A stretch of DNA of 64,000 bases from Hydrogenophaga sp. SL48 (lineage in GTDB: Bacteria > Pseudomonadota > Gammaproteobacteria > Burkholderiales > Burkholderiaceae_C). The stretch is from the NCBI RefSeq assembly GCF_021729865.1, contig NZ_CP063400.1, forward strand, positions 186,001 to 250,000. Direction: 5' to 3'. The notes beneath the pieces are model-generated. The model was not told where the DNA came from. It saw nothing but the letters and a program-made list of their open reading frames with translations, and did no database searches. Shown here in pieces: positions 17,771 to 27,231 of this stretch. The position numbers and the translations under genes were made by a program. Each line of letters begins with the position of its first letter. Position 1 is the first letter of the stretch.

Positions 17771-18454
17771 ATGGTCATGAAGCACCTCCTGCGCCGCTGC
17801 GCGCTCCTGCTCTCTCCCGCGCTGCTCACCGCCTGCATGACCAAGCCGGTCGATGTGGTGCCGGTGCGGCCCATCAACTTCGCCCAGACGGCCGCCCCCG
17901 CGCAGACCGGCGGCAGCCTGTTCATGGCGGCGCGCTACCGGCCCGCGTTCGAAGACCCGCGCGCCCGCATGCCCGGCGACAGCCTCACGATCCAGATCAC
18001 CGAGAAGGTCAGCGCGAGCCAGTCGTCCTCGGCCAACATCAACCGCACCGGCAGCGCCTCCGGGTCGATCTCGGCGATCCCGGGCATCGTCGCCAAGGAG
18101 CTGACCCGCGACCGCAACTTCAACCTCGGCGGCGAGTCGGGCAACGAGTTCGCGGGCAAGGGCGACAACGCCAACGCCAACGACTTCTCGGGCGTGATCA
18201 CCGTCACCGTGCAGGAGGTGCTGCCCAACGGCCACCTGCTCGTGGCGGGCGAAAAACAGATCGGCATCAACAGCAACGTGGACGTGATGCGCTTCTCCGG
18301 CACGGTCGACCCGCGGCACATCCGCCCGGGCAACACCATCGCCTCGACCCAGGTCGCCAACGCGCGCATCGAGTCGCGAGGACGAGGCGCCGTGGATGAA
18401 GCGCTCTCAATAGGCTGGTTGGGACGGTTCTTTTTGAATGTTTTCCCTTTCTGA
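17771..18454 (+). CDS. flgH: Flagellar L-ring lipoprotein FlgH
   Basis: About 227 residues. Start codon uncertain: GTG 17765, ATG 17771 or ATG 17777 are in frame; 17771 is chosen as the first ATG after the flgG stop. The lipobox LLTAC is near residue 20, so it is a lipoprotein of the outer-membrane L ring. Family motifs: PGDSLTIQITEKVSASQSS, then GVITVTVQEVLPNGHLLVAG and V-x-R-F-S-G-x-V-D-P-x-x-I, and the C-terminal aromatic tail. Between flgG and flgI as usual. Confidence 0.96.
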   Translation: MVMKHLLRRCALLLSPALLTACMTKPVDVVPVRPINFAQTAAPAQTGGSLFMAARYRPAFEDPRARMPGDSLTIQITEKVSASQSSSANINRTGSASGSISAIPGIVAKELTRDRNFNLGGESGNEFAGKGDNANANDFSGVITVTVQEVLPNGHLLVAGEKQIGINSNVDVMRFSGTVDPRHIRPGNTIASTQVANARIESRGRGAVDEALSIGWLGRFFLNVFPF

Positions 18455-18474
18455 CGCGGCCTAGCATTCACCCC

Positions 18475-19674
18475 ATGAACCCGCAGCACCAACCCATCCC
18501 CCTGCAGACCGGTCTTCGCCGCGCGCGCGCCGTGCGCCGTGACCTGCGGACCCGCTGGCTCCAACGCCTGGTGGTCTGGAGCGGCCTGGCCGTGGGTCTC
18601 GTGCTGTGGCTGGGTTTCCCGGTGCAGGCCCACGCGATCCGCATCAAGGAAATCGCGGCGGTGCAGGGCGTGCGCAGCAACCAGCTGACCGGGTTCGGCC
18701 TGGTCGTGGGGCTGGACGGCACGGGCGACCAGACCACACAGATGCCCTACACCTCGCAGGGCCTGACCAACTACCTGCAGCAGCTGGGCCTCACGCTGCC
18801 CGGCGACGCCAAGGTGCAGCTGAAGAACGTGGCGGCCGTGCTGGTCACCGCGCAGCTGCCCGCCTTCGCCCAGCCGGGGCAGATGATCGACGTCACCGTC
18901 TCGTCCATGGGCAACGCCAAGTCGCTGCGCGGCGGCACGCTGATCACCACCCCGCTCAAGGGCGTGGACGGCGAAATCTACGCGCTGGCCCAGGGCAACC
19001 TGCTGGTCGGCGGCGCGGGCGCCTCGGGCGGCGGCAGCAAGGTGCAGATCAACCACCTGAGCGCGGGCCGCATCCCCAGCGGCGCGCAGGTCGAGCGCGT
19101 GGTGCCCACGGCCTTCGCGCTGGGCGACACCATCGACCTCGGCCTCAATGCCGCCGACTTCCAGACCGCGCGCCGTGTCGCGCAGGCGATCAACGGCCGC
19201 ATGGGCCCCGGCGTGGCCAGCGCGGTGGACGGCCGGGTGGTGCGCCTGCGCGCACCGGCCAACACCGACGAGCGCGTGAGCTTCCTGGCCGAGATCGAAG
19301 AGATCCCGATGGAGGCCTCGATCCCCGCCGCGCGCGTGATCATCAACACGCGCACCGGCTCCATCGTGATGAACCAGTCCGTGACCCTCGGCCCCTGTGC
19401 GGTCGCGCACGGCAACCTCTCGGTCAGCATCAGCTCGACCCCGGTGGTGAGCCAGCCCAACCCGCTCTCGCAGGGCCAGACCGTGGTCGCCGAAAAGACC
19501 GACATCAAGATCAGCCAGGACGGCGGCGCGCTGGTGAAGATGGACGCCGCCCCGCAGCTGGCCGACCTGGTGCGCATGCTCAACGGCCTGGGCGCCACGC
19601 CGCAAGACCTGCTGGCGATCCTGCAGGCGATCAAGGCCGCCGGTGCGATGAACGCCGAACTTGAAGTGATCTGA
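18475..19674 (+). CDS. flgI: Flagellar P-ring protein FlgI
   Basis: 399 residues with a long, arginine-rich n-region before the signal-peptide core (residues 32-52, cleavage after AHA). The mature protein starts IRIKEIAAVQGVRSNQLTGF, followed by GLVVGLDGTGDQ, typical of FlgI. The C-terminus has VVAEKTDIKISQDGGALV and a final LQAIKAAGAM. Periplasmic P ring around the rod, assembled with help of FlgA. Confidence 0.97.
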   Translation: MNPQHQPIPLQTGLRRARAVRRDLRTRWLQRLVVWSGLAVGLVLWLGFPVQAHAIRIKEIAAVQGVRSNQLTGFGLVVGLDGTGDQTTQMPYTSQGLTNYLQQLGLTLPGDAKVQLKNVAAVLVTAQLPAFAQPGQMIDVTVSSMGNAKSLRGGTLITTPLKGVDGEIYALAQGNLLVGGAGASGGGSKVQINHLSAGRIPSGAQVERVVPTAFALGDTIDLGLNAADFQTARRVAQAINGRMGPGVASAVDGRVVRLRAPANTDERVSFLAEIEEIPMEASIPAARVIINTRTGSIVMNQSVTLGPCAVAHGNLSVSISSTPVVSQPNPLSQGQTVVAEKTDIKISQDGGALVKMDAAPQLADLVRMLNGLGATPQDLLAILQAIKAAGAMNAELEVI

Positions 19675-19678
19675 CACC

Positions 19679-20719
19679 ATGTCCTCGTTGCAGCCCACCA
19701 CCCAAGGCCTCGCCGTCGACCCCGGCGCGCTGAACGCGCTGAAGTTCAGCGCGGGCCAGGAGGGCGAGAGCGGCAAGGCGGCGCTCAAGGGCGCGGCCAA
19801 ACAGTTCGAGTCGCTGTTCATGCGCGAGCTGATCAAGAGCATGCGCGACGCGACCCAGAAATCCGGCCTGCTGGAAGGGCAGGGCAGCGACCTCGGCACC
19901 GACCTGCTCGACCAGCAGCTCTCGGTGCAGCTCTCGGGCCTGCCCGGCGGTCTGAGCGAAGCCATCGAGCGCCAGCTCAGCCGCCAGATGAGCCCCAAGG
20001 GCACGGCCGAAGGCGCCACCCCGACCGGCGCCGGCACCAGCACCGGTGGCAGCACCGGCACGGGGAATGAGACACCCGTGGAGTTCAAGCCGCTGAACCG
20101 TTCGGGTCTGCGGGCCTTGCTCAAATACGCGCCCCATGCCGTGCCGCACACCGCGCCGCAGGTAGGGTCCGTGCCGGGCGAGACCGGCGCCGAGCCGGCG
20201 AAGGCGCTGCGCCGCAGCAGCGCACCCACCCAGGCGGCGTCGGGCCCGCGCCACGTGGGCTTCGTGGCGCAGCACGGCCAGGCCGCCGCCGCCGTGGCGC
20301 GCGAGTCGGGCATCCCGGCGAGCTACATGCTCGGCCAGGCCGGCCACGAGACCGGCTGGGGCCGCAGCGAGATCCGCCAGAAAGACGGCACGCCCTCGCA
20401 CAACCTGTTCGGCATCAAGGCCACCTCCTCGTGGAAGGGCAAGGTCGCCGAGGTCACCACCACCGAATACGTCAACGGCGTGCCGCGCAAGACCGTGGCC
20501 AAGTTCCGCGCCTACGACTCCTACGCCGACTCCTTCCGCGACTACGCGCGCCTCATCACCAAGAGCCCGCGCTACGACAAGGCGATGGACCAGATCGGCT
20601 CGGTGCAGGGTTTCGCCAGCAGCCTGCAACGCGCGGGCTACGCCACCGACCCGCAATACGCCGCCAAGCTCAGCCGCGCCATCAACATGACACTCAGCGT
20701 GCAACGCGCACAGAGCTGA
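19679..20719 (+). CDS. flgJ: Rod cap / peptidoglycan hydrolase FlgJ
   Basis: 346 residues with two domains. The N-terminal rod-capping domain has AAKQFESLFMRELIKSMRDA (residues 40-59). A Gly/Thr/Ser-rich linker (about 105-135) joins it to a C-terminal GH73 glucosaminidase-type domain: MLGQAGHETGWGRSEI with the catalytic Glu in HETGWG, then NLFGIKA and F-R-A-Y-D-S-Y-A-D-S-F-R-D-Y. The dual-domain form bores through peptidoglycan while capping the rod and is normal for beta- and gammaproteobacteria. Confidence 0.97.
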   Translation: MSSLQPTTQGLAVDPGALNALKFSAGQEGESGKAALKGAAKQFESLFMRELIKSMRDATQKSGLLEGQGSDLGTDLLDQQLSVQLSGLPGGLSEAIERQLSRQMSPKGTAEGATPTGAGTSTGGSTGTGNETPVEFKPLNRSGLRALLKYAPHAVPHTAPQVGSVPGETGAEPAKALRRSSAPTQAASGPRHVGFVAQHGQAAAAVARESGIPASYMLGQAGHETGWGRSEIRQKDGTPSHNLFGIKATSSWKGKVAEVTTTEYVNGVPRKTVAKFRAYDSYADSFRDYARLITKSPRYDKAMDQIGSVQGFASSLQRAGYATDPQYAAKLSRAINMTLSVQRAQS

Positions 20720-20735
20720 GACCTGAAAGCCCACC

Positions 20736-22646
20736 ATGTCGAGCGCCCTCAACATCGGCTCCCAGGCCCTCAACGCCAACCTGTCGGCGCTGCAGGTCAT
20801 CGGGCACAACATCGCCAACGTCAACACCGCCGGCTATTCGCGGCAGACGGTGGAGATGCGCAGCTCGGGTTACCAGATGCTGGGCGGCAACTACTACGGC
20901 CGGGGCGTGGAGGTCGGCACGGTGGCCCGCGCGCACGACGCCTACCTCACCCGAGAGGCCCAGCTCTCCAGCTCGGTGGCGTCCGCCGACGGCGAGCGCC
21001 TGGCGCGCCTGCAACAGCTGGAGAACCTGTTTCCCACCGGCGAGACCGGCCTGGGCGCAGCGATGAACGACCTGCTCAATGCGTGGTCCGACATCGCTTC
21101 CTCGCCCACCAACCTGGCCGCGCGCTCGGTGGTGCTTGGCCGCGGCGAAGAGATCGCCTCGCGCCTGCGCGACACGGCCGGCCAGATGGACCTGCTGGCG
21201 CGCGGCGCCCGCCAGCAGGTGGGTGACACCGTGGACACGATCAACCGGCTGGCCGGCGAGATCGGTCTCATCAACCAGAAGATCATCGAGAACCAGGGCA
21301 GCGCGGGTGAGCCCAACGACCTGCTGGACCAGCGCGACAGCCTGATCGGCGAACTCAGCAAGCTGGTGCAGGTGAGCACCGTGGGCGCCGACGACGGCAG
21401 CGTGAGCGTGTTTGTCGCGGGCAGCCAGCCGCTGGTGCTGGGGCGCAACGCCGCCCGCCTGGCCGTGGTGCCCGACAGCACCGACCCCACGCAGCCGCGC
21501 ATCCACTTCCAGCAAGGCAACGCCTCGATGCCACTGTCCGACAGCGCCCTGGGGGGCGAGCTGGGGGGTGTCATGCGGTTCATCGGTGAAGACCTGAAAG
21601 AGGTCACGAACCAGCTCGGCCGCATGGCGCTGGCGCTGAACTCGACGATGAACACCCAGCACCAGCTGGGCGTGGACCTGCGCGGCGGCACCGGCAACAG
21701 CTTCTTCGTGCCCGCGGCCGACGCGGCCGGCCTGCCCATGGCCACCAACACCGGCACCGGCGCCCTGCACGCCGAGGTCAGTGACCCCACGGCCCTGAAG
21801 CCCTCGGACTACCAGGTGAATTTCACCGGCACCGGCGTGGACATCGTGCGCCTCTCCGACGGCCAGATCAGCTCCTTCGCCGGCCTGCCCGCCGAGCTGG
21901 ACGGCCTGAGTTTCCAGCTCGACAGCGGTGCCGCCGCCAGCGGCGACAGCTTCCTGGTGAAGCCCTTCGCCGATGCGGCAAAGAACATGCAGATGGCCGT
22001 GAGCGCGGCCGACCGCCTGGCCGCCGCCAGCCCGGTGATGGTCACGCCCGGCAGCGCCAACACGGGCGGGCTGACCATCGGCGGCCTCTACGCCTCGGAG
22101 CCCTCGGCCAACCTCGGTGACCCGGTGACCCTGACCTTCCTCGCCGACGGCAGCTTCACCGCCACGGGCCTGGGCCCGGGCAACCCGCCGCCCGACAACG
22201 TGGGCCCGCCCGCGAGCTACAACTACACACCCGGCCAGCCCCTGCAGTTCAACGGCTGGAGCCTCACGCTGCGTGGCGGTCCCGCCGCGGGCGACACCTT
22301 CAGCATCACGCCCGCGACGGCCACCAACAACTCGCAGAACGCGGGCAACGCCGTCGGCATGCTCGCGCTGCGCGACCTCGCCACCTTCGACGGCGCGTCG
22401 CTCTCCAACGGCTACAGCTCGGTGCTGTCCGACATGGGCACGCGGGTGCAGGGTGCGCAGTTTGCCGCCAGCTACTCCGGCCAGGTGGCCGCCAGCAACG
22501 AGTCCGCGCGCGCGGCCGTGTCGGGCGTGAACCTCGACGAAGAGGCCGCGCGCCTGCTGCAATACCAACAGGCCTACCAGGCCTCCGCCAAATACATGCA
22601 GGTCGCCCAGGGCATCTTCGACACCCTGTTGCAGACCATGCGCTGA
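20736..22646 (+). CDS. flgK: Hook-filament junction protein FlgK
   Basis: 636 residues. N-terminal SALNIGSQALNANLSALQVI and GHNIANVNTAGYSRQTV; C-terminal VSGVNLDEEAARLLQYQQAY and QASAKYMQVAQ are FlgK signatures. First of the two junction proteins, exported with FlgN. The central part (about 330-560) is long, which explains why it exceeds the enterobacterial length (about 550). Confidence 0.96.
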   Translation: MSSALNIGSQALNANLSALQVIGHNIANVNTAGYSRQTVEMRSSGYQMLGGNYYGRGVEVGTVARAHDAYLTREAQLSSSVASADGERLARLQQLENLFPTGETGLGAAMNDLLNAWSDIASSPTNLAARSVVLGRGEEIASRLRDTAGQMDLLARGARQQVGDTVDTINRLAGEIGLINQKIIENQGSAGEPNDLLDQRDSLIGELSKLVQVSTVGADDGSVSVFVAGSQPLVLGRNAARLAVVPDSTDPTQPRIHFQQGNASMPLSDSALGGELGGVMRFIGEDLKEVTNQLGRMALALNSTMNTQHQLGVDLRGGTGNSFFVPAADAAGLPMATNTGTGALHAEVSDPTALKPSDYQVNFTGTGVDIVRLSDGQISSFAGLPAELDGLSFQLDSGAAASGDSFLVKPFADAAKNMQMAVSAADRLAAASPVMVTPGSANTGGLTIGGLYASEPSANLGDPVTLTFLADGSFTATGLGPGNPPPDNVGPPASYNYTPGQPLQFNGWSLTLRGGPAAGDTFSITPATATNNSQNAGNAVGMLALRDLATFDGASLSNGYSSVLSDMGTRVQGAQFAASYSGQVAASNESARAAVSGVNLDEEAARLLQYQQAYQASAKYMQVAQGIFDTLLQTMR

Positions 22647-22663
22647 AGGACAGGAGCCCCGCC

Positions 22664-23878
22664 ATGAGAGTCGCCACCGCCCACGCCTACGACACCACCA
22701 TCGCCCAGCTCACCCAGCGCCAGGCGGAGCTGGTCGCGCAGCAGGAACGCATTTCCAGCGGCAAACGCGTGGCCCGCGCCAGCGACGACCCGGTGGCGGC
22801 CACCATGTCGGAAGCGGTGCAGAACCGCCTTGCGCGCGTGCAGTCCGACCAGCGCGCGCTCGACTCGTCGCGCACCAGCATCCAGCAGGCCGAGAGCGCG
22901 CTGGGCGAATCGGGCGAGCTGATCCAGAAGGTGCGCGATCTGATCCTCTCGGGAGGCAACCCCACCTACGGACCGATTGAGCGTGAGTCGATCGCCCAGC
23001 AGATCTCGGGTCTGCGTGACCAGCTGTTCTCGCTGACCAACCGCCAGGACGGCACCGGGCGCAGCCTCTTTGGCGGGCTCGGCGGTTCCGCCACACCGTT
23101 TGTGCAGACCTTCGGCGGCGGCAGCGCCGAGGTGCGCTTCGAGGGCCGGCGCGGCCAGCAGGCCGCTGGCGACAACCAGCTGCCGCAGGCCATGGACGGC
23201 GATGCCATCTGGATGCGCATCCCCGCCGGCAACGGCACCTTCGCGCTCGACCTGCCCGCCAGCAACACCGGCAGCATGCGCAGCGACACCGGCCAGGTCA
23301 CCAACCTCTCGGCGCTCACCGGCCACGACTACCGCATCGACTTCAGCGGCACCGCCGGGTCCATGCAATACAGCGTGACCGACGTGACCACCGGCACGCC
23401 CGTGGCCGGGCAGACCGGCGTGGCCTACAGCGCCGGCGCGCAGATCGCGTTCGACGGCATGTCCTTCAAGGTCGTGGGCGAACCGGTCGCCGGCGATCGC
23501 CTCGACCTCACCTCGTCCAGCGCACCCACCGACCTGTTCAAGGTGATGCAGGACGCCATGGACGCGCTGCGCCTGGGCACGGGCGAAGGCACCCAGCGCA
23601 CCCACGACCTCGGCCGCGCGCTGGCCGAGATCGACGCCGGACACGACCGCGTGCTGCTCGCCCGCGCGCAGGCCGGCGAGTGGCTCAACCGCGCCGACTC
23701 GATCGAGGGCTTGCTCGGCGACCGCGAGGTCGACCACGCCACCGAACAGTCCCGGCTCGAAGACCTCGACATGGTCAAGGGCATCTCGCAGTTCCAGAGC
23801 CAGCAGATCGGCATGGAAGCCGCGCTCAAGTCGTACGCGCAGGTGCAGCGCCTGTCGCTGTTCCAGTATGTGAGCTGA
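22664..23878 (+). CDS. flgL: Hook-filament junction protein FlgL
   Basis: 404 residues. The N-terminal flagellin-like helix has QAELVAQQERISSGKRVARA and SDDPVAATMSEAVQ. The C-terminal flagellin-like helix (LEDLDMVKGISQFQSQQIGM, then AALKSYAQVQRLSLFQYV) is intact. Second junction protein; ends the structural flg operon. GGAG lies before the ATG. Confidence 0.96.
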   Translation: MRVATAHAYDTTIAQLTQRQAELVAQQERISSGKRVARASDDPVAATMSEAVQNRLARVQSDQRALDSSRTSIQQAESALGESGELIQKVRDLILSGGNPTYGPIERESIAQQISGLRDQLFSLTNRQDGTGRSLFGGLGGSATPFVQTFGGGSAEVRFEGRRGQQAAGDNQLPQAMDGDAIWMRIPAGNGTFALDLPASNTGSMRSDTGQVTNLSALTGHDYRIDFSGTAGSMQYSVTDVTTGTPVAGQTGVAYSAGAQIAFDGMSFKVVGEPVAGDRLDLTSSSAPTDLFKVMQDAMDALRLGTGEGTQRTHDLGRALAEIDAGHDRVLLARAQAGEWLNRADSIEGLLGDREVDHATEQSRLEDLDMVKGISQFQSQQIGMEAALKSYAQVQRLSLFQYVS

Positions 23879-23893
23879 CACCAGGCCCCCGGG

Positions 23894-25144
23894 ATGAGCC
23901 ACACCGTTCTCGACAGCGTCGCCATGGCCTACCAGCCGGTCTGGAACCGGCGGCGCCTGCTCGCCGCGGTGCGCCTCAGCGTGAGCCCGGTCCACCCCGG
24001 CGCCGTCGATGCCGCGCACCTGATGCAGCTCCTGGGCGACGACTGGCCGGTGGCCGCGCCGGTGCTCATCCTCACGCTGCGCTCGCCCGAGCTGCTGCAC
24101 CAGGCGCTCGGCTGCAAGCCCGTGCCCAACACCTGGCTCGAAGTGCCAGCGAGCCTGTTCAACCAGCCCGAGAGCCTGGCCCTGCTGTCGGTGGCCACGC
24201 GCCGGGGCCACCAGCTGCTGCGCCACGCCGCGCTGTCCGACCTGCGCGGCGAAGTCATCGCGCCACTGGACGCGCGCAGCCTGCTCAGCCTCGACGCCGA
24301 AGAGGCGTTCGAAGCGCTCCAGGCGCGCCCCACCGAAGGCCAGCCCGTGCCGTCCGCGCGCACGCCCATCCTGCCCGGCCACCTGTACCAGAACGTCTGC
24401 AGCCGCAGCCTCGCCGACCATTGCCTCGATGAAGCCGGCGCCTGGGGGCTGCTCGGCTGGCCCGACGACGACGTGTTGCACGCCTGGCGCGCGCGGCCCA
24501 TGGGCTGCGACGCCGTGGTGATCGCCATGATCCGCCAGGCCATCGACAACGACAGCTCGCTCGACCAGCTGGAGCGCTTCGTGCGGCAGGACCCGGTGCT
24601 GTGCTACCGCCTGCTCTCGTACCTCAACTCGGCGGCCTTCGGCGGCCGCCACGAAGTGGGCTCGCTGCGCCACGCGCTGATGATGCTCGGCTTCTCAGCG
24701 CTCGACAGCTGGCTTGGCCAGCAGCTCGCCGGCAGCGACAGCGACAGCGCGTTGCACCCCGTGCGCTACGCGCAGGTGATGCGCTCGCGCCTCGCGCAGC
24801 ACCTGCTCGAATCCGGCTCCGAAGAAGCCCTGCGCGCCGAGGTCTACACCACAGCGCTCTTCGCCCAGCTCGACCGCCTGCTGCACCAGCCGCTCGCCGC
24901 GCTGCTCGGCCGCCTGCCGCTGTCCGGCCGAGTCGCGGACGCGCTGGTCCGCCACAGCGGCCCCTATTTCCCGCTGCTCGACATCGCGCGCGCCCAGGGC
25001 GACGTGGAACACCTGCACCTGCTGCCCGGCATCTGCGAACAACACGAGATGAGCCTGGAGCAGGCCAACCGCGCGCTGCTGCGCATGCTCTCGACCAGCC
25101 GCGACCACGGGCTGGTCCCGGCCAAGCAGCCCAGCCAGGGTTGA
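23894..25144 (+). CDS. HDOD-domain signalling protein with degenerate EAL-like N-terminus
   Basis: 416 residues. The N-terminus (AYQPVWNRRRLLAAVRLSV, residues 12-30) resembles the start of EAL domains in YuxH-type EAL-HDOD proteins, but no EAL catalytic motif is seen. The C-terminal half is an HDOD domain: LERFVRQDPVLCYRLLSYLN then SLRHALMMLGFSAL. HDOD proteins are regulatory, without hydrolase metal ligands. The gene begins 15 bases after flgL, so it probably belongs to the flagellar operon and may tie motility to c-di-GMP or stress signalling (inference). Confidence 0.78.
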   Translation: MSHTVLDSVAMAYQPVWNRRRLLAAVRLSVSPVHPGAVDAAHLMQLLGDDWPVAAPVLILTLRSPELLHQALGCKPVPNTWLEVPASLFNQPESLALLSVATRRGHQLLRHAALSDLRGEVIAPLDARSLLSLDAEEAFEALQARPTEGQPVPSARTPILPGHLYQNVCSRSLADHCLDEAGAWGLLGWPDDDVLHAWRARPMGCDAVVIAMIRQAIDNDSSLDQLERFVRQDPVLCYRLLSYLNSAAFGGRHEVGSLRHALMMLGFSALDSWLGQQLAGSDSDSALHPVRYAQVMRSRLAQHLLESGSEEALRAEVYTTALFAQLDRLLHQPLAALLGRLPLSGRVADALVRHSGPYFPLLDIARAQGDVEHLHLLPGICEQHEMSLEQANRALLRMLSTSRDHGLVPAKQPSQG

Positions 25145-25157
25145 GCCCCCAAGCGTC

Positions 25158-25216
25158 ACGGCACCCGGGTGCCGCGCCGGGGCTCCGCCGCTGCGCGGGT
25201 CGCTGCCCCCCAGTTG
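25158..25216. repeat. Partial copy of GC-rich palindromic repeat
   Basis: Contains CTCCGCCGCTGCGCGGGTC followed by GCTGCCCCCC, a core shared with the repeats found in the gsp operon. It fills most of the gap between the HDOD gene and queC. Confidence 0.5.
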
Positions 25217-25234
25217 CACCGCTACCATCGGGTC

Positions 25235-25972
25235 ATGGTCACCGCCCAACCCCACCACACCAGCGCCCTTGTCCTGTTTTCAGGCGGGCAAGACTCCACC
25301 ACCTGCCTCGCCCACGCCCTCGCGCGTTACCCGCGCGTCGAGACGCTGGGCTTCGACTACGGCCAGCGCCACAGCGTCGAGCTTCAGGCGCGCACCGTCG
25401 TGCTGCAGAAGCTGCGCGAGCAGTTCCCCGCCTGGGGCGAGCGCCTGGGCGAAGACCACCTGCTCGACCTCGCCGTGCTCGGCAAGGTCAGCGAGACCTC
25501 GCTCACCCGCGACATGGCCTTCAAGATGGAAGCCAGCGGCCTGCCCAACACCTTCGTGCCCGGCCGCAACCTGCTCTTCCTCACGCTGGCCGCCGCGCTC
25601 GCCTACCGCCGCGACATCCAGGTCATCGTCACCGGCGTCTGCGAGACCGACTACAGCGGCTACCCCGACTGCCGCGACGACACCATGAAAGCCCTGCAGG
25701 TCGCTCTCAGCCTCGGCATGGACCACCGCTTCCTGATAGACACCCCGCTCATGTGGATCGACAAGGCCGAAACCTGGCGCATGGCCGAAGCACTGGGCGA
25801 ATCCGCTGGTGTGGCCGGCGGCGGAAAAGCCTTCGTGGACCTGATCGTGGAACACACCCACACCTGCTACCTCGGCGATCGTGAGCACCGGCAGGAGTGG
25901 GGTTATGGGTGTGGGCGTTGCCCGGCGTGTGAGTTGCGGGCTCGGGGGTGGGAGCGGTACCGGGGTGTGTGA
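25235..25972 (+). CDS. queC: 7-cyano-7-deazaguanine synthase QueC
   Basis: Makes preQ0 from 7-carboxy-7-deazaguanine in queuosine biosynthesis, using ATP and ammonia. 245 residues from the ATG at 25235; an upstream in-frame extension to 25169 is repeat-derived and rejected. The PP-loop motif [11 protein letters not shown] is at residues 14-24. [17 protein letters not shown] and [15 protein letters not shown] are family hallmarks, and the C-terminal zinc ligands are in HTCYLG and CGRCPAC. Stands alone: no other que genes in the window. Confidence 0.96.
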   Translation: MVTAQPHHTSALVLFSGGQDSTTCLAHALARYPRVETLGFDYGQRHSVELQARTVVLQKLREQFPAWGERLGEDHLLDLAVLGKVSETSLTRDMAFKMEASGLPNTFVPGRNLLFLTLAAALAYRRDIQVIVTGVCETDYSGYPDCRDDTMKALQVALSLGMDHRFLIDTPLMWIDKAETWRMAEALGESAGVAGGGKAFVDLIVEHTHTCYLGDREHRQEWGYGCGRCPACELRARGWERYRGV

Positions 25973-26054
25973 GAGCATCCCGTTGACACCCTGCTACAGC
26001 ACGCGTTTTGCACGACCGCGATGCGCTTCGATCACGTACTCAGACCCTCCGCCC

Positions 26055-26753
26055 ATGAGAATTTGCACAATCTTCAAACTGACACTGATTTTGTTCACGG
26101 CTGCTTTGCTGGGTGGGTGTGTCAGCCCCCCGGAGATCAAGACCAGCGCCGCCGCACCGTTGTCGGTTCCAACGGGGTTGAAAAGCAGGACGCTGGGCCT
26201 TGGCCCTGTCGTGACACGGATCAACCCGGACGAGTCCAGCGTGGGTGTTCGTTACAGCTGGTTTGGCAGGTCGGCCAGTCTCCCGCGCTTGCCGCCGGAC
26301 GCTGCCCTGGTCACCCGTGGTGACATGGTGCGCGTGTTCGATGGCGTCCTGGCACCGCTCGGGTACCAGCTCCAGAAGAAGTCTTCATCGGTGTTCGAGC
26401 CATCGGCTGTGCCGGATCTGGTCCTGGGGGGCAGCATTTCAAAAGTCGTCGCCGACGCATGGCATCTGCACGCCACCGACCCCAGCTATCGCGGAGGGCT
26501 GGCCGACATCATCAAAGGTCACGCAACCCTGGACATCACCTGGGAGGTTTTCGATACCTCGACCGGCCACGTCATTTACACATCCAAAGTCGTGGGCCGC
26601 TTTGAGGCCGATGGCAGCGTGCCCGGAGGTGTTTCGAGCCTGATCTTGAATGCCTATGTCGATAGCCTCAAAGGACTGGTTGCGGAACCGGCGTTCCGGG
26701 ACGCCATTCTGAATTCGAAACCTGCGGTCAAGGACAAGGAATCTGCAGCCTAG
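26055..26753 (+). CDS. Putative lipoprotein of unknown function
   Basis: 232 residues. A hydrophobic signal segment ends in lipobox LLGGC (cysteine at about 22). The mature part contains GDMVRVFDGVLAPLGYQL and VLGGSISKVVADAW; this pattern of a variable outer domain with G-H-A-T-L-D-I-T-W-x-V-F-D-T-S-T-G-x-V-x-Y resembles LPS-assembly or penicillin-binding activator-type lipoproteins, but I cannot place it in a family. No operon partner. GC content is a little lower than in its neighbours. Confidence 0.7.
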   Translation: MRICTIFKLTLILFTAALLGGCVSPPEIKTSAAAPLSVPTGLKSRTLGLGPVVTRINPDESSVGVRYSWFGRSASLPRLPPDAALVTRGDMVRVFDGVLAPLGYQLQKKSSSVFEPSAVPDLVLGGSISKVVADAWHLHATDPSYRGGLADIIKGHATLDITWEVFDTSTGHVIYTSKVVGRFEADGSVPGGVSSLILNAYVDSLKGLVAEPAFRDAILNSKPAVKDKESAA

Positions 26754-26865
26754 GCGCTCAGTCGCTGCCCCCAGGGGGTGTGCCTTTCGTCTTGAACAGC
26801 AACATAGAGCGGCTTCGCCGCTGAGGGTTGTGGTCCGGTTCTCTTCGCTTTGAGTCGTCAGCAGC
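26754..26865. other. Intergenic region with degenerate repeat remnant
   Basis: Holds CGCTGCCCCCAGGGGG and a GCGGCTTCGCCGC palindrome, a decayed relative of the GC-rich repeat family. No clear promoter for the following DUF1493 gene is visible. Confidence 0.35.
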
Positions 26866-27231
26866 ATGCCCGCAAACTCATTTGAGGAAATTCGACAGTT
26901 CGTCGCAGCGTTCACCGGCGCTTCGGCCGCGCAGATTGACGGCAGAACCACCCTTCTCGGCGATCTTGGAATCAATGGTGATGATGGGGACGAGCTTCTG
27001 GCCTCTTTCGGCGAAAGGTTCAACGTGGATATGTCTGCTTTCGAGCCGAGCAAACATTTCGGATCTGAAGGATTCTTCTGGCCATGGGCGCCGCTCCACT
27101 GGCTGTTGCTGCGGCTGCGAAATGGCACCCCAGAGCAGAAGTCAGGTCGCATGGCCATTTCGGTCGCTGATCTCGTTCACGCGGCGGAGAAGGGTGTTTG
27201 GCCGTCGTGTATCGGGAGACAACGTCCGTGA
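26866..27231 (+). CDS. DUF1493-like (acyl-carrier-like) small protein
   Basis: 121 residues. FEEIRQFVAAFTGASAAQID then TLLGDLGINGDDGDELLASF resembles the DUF1493 family, whose fold resembles acyl carrier proteins; the GxDGDD-type motif (GINGDDGDEL) replaces the DSL motif, and no phosphopantetheine serine is present. It ends in an overlap (TGATG) with the next gene. Codon use is less GC-rich than in neighbours, suggesting possible recent acquisition. Function unknown. Confidence 0.65.
   Translation: MPANSFEEIRQFVAAFTGASAAQIDGRTTLLGDLGINGDDGDELLASFGERFNVDMSAFEPSKHFGSEGFFWPWAPLHWLLLRLRNGTPEQKSGRMAISVADLVHAAEKGVWPSCIGRQRP

Noticed and set aside
17935..20313. Minus-strand open frame of about 792 codons
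   Set aside because: Antisense shadow of flgH, flgI and flgJ.
25169..25234. N-terminal extension of QueC from 25169
   Set aside because: The extra residues come from a repeat remnant and the ATG at 25235 lies just before the conserved QueC core.
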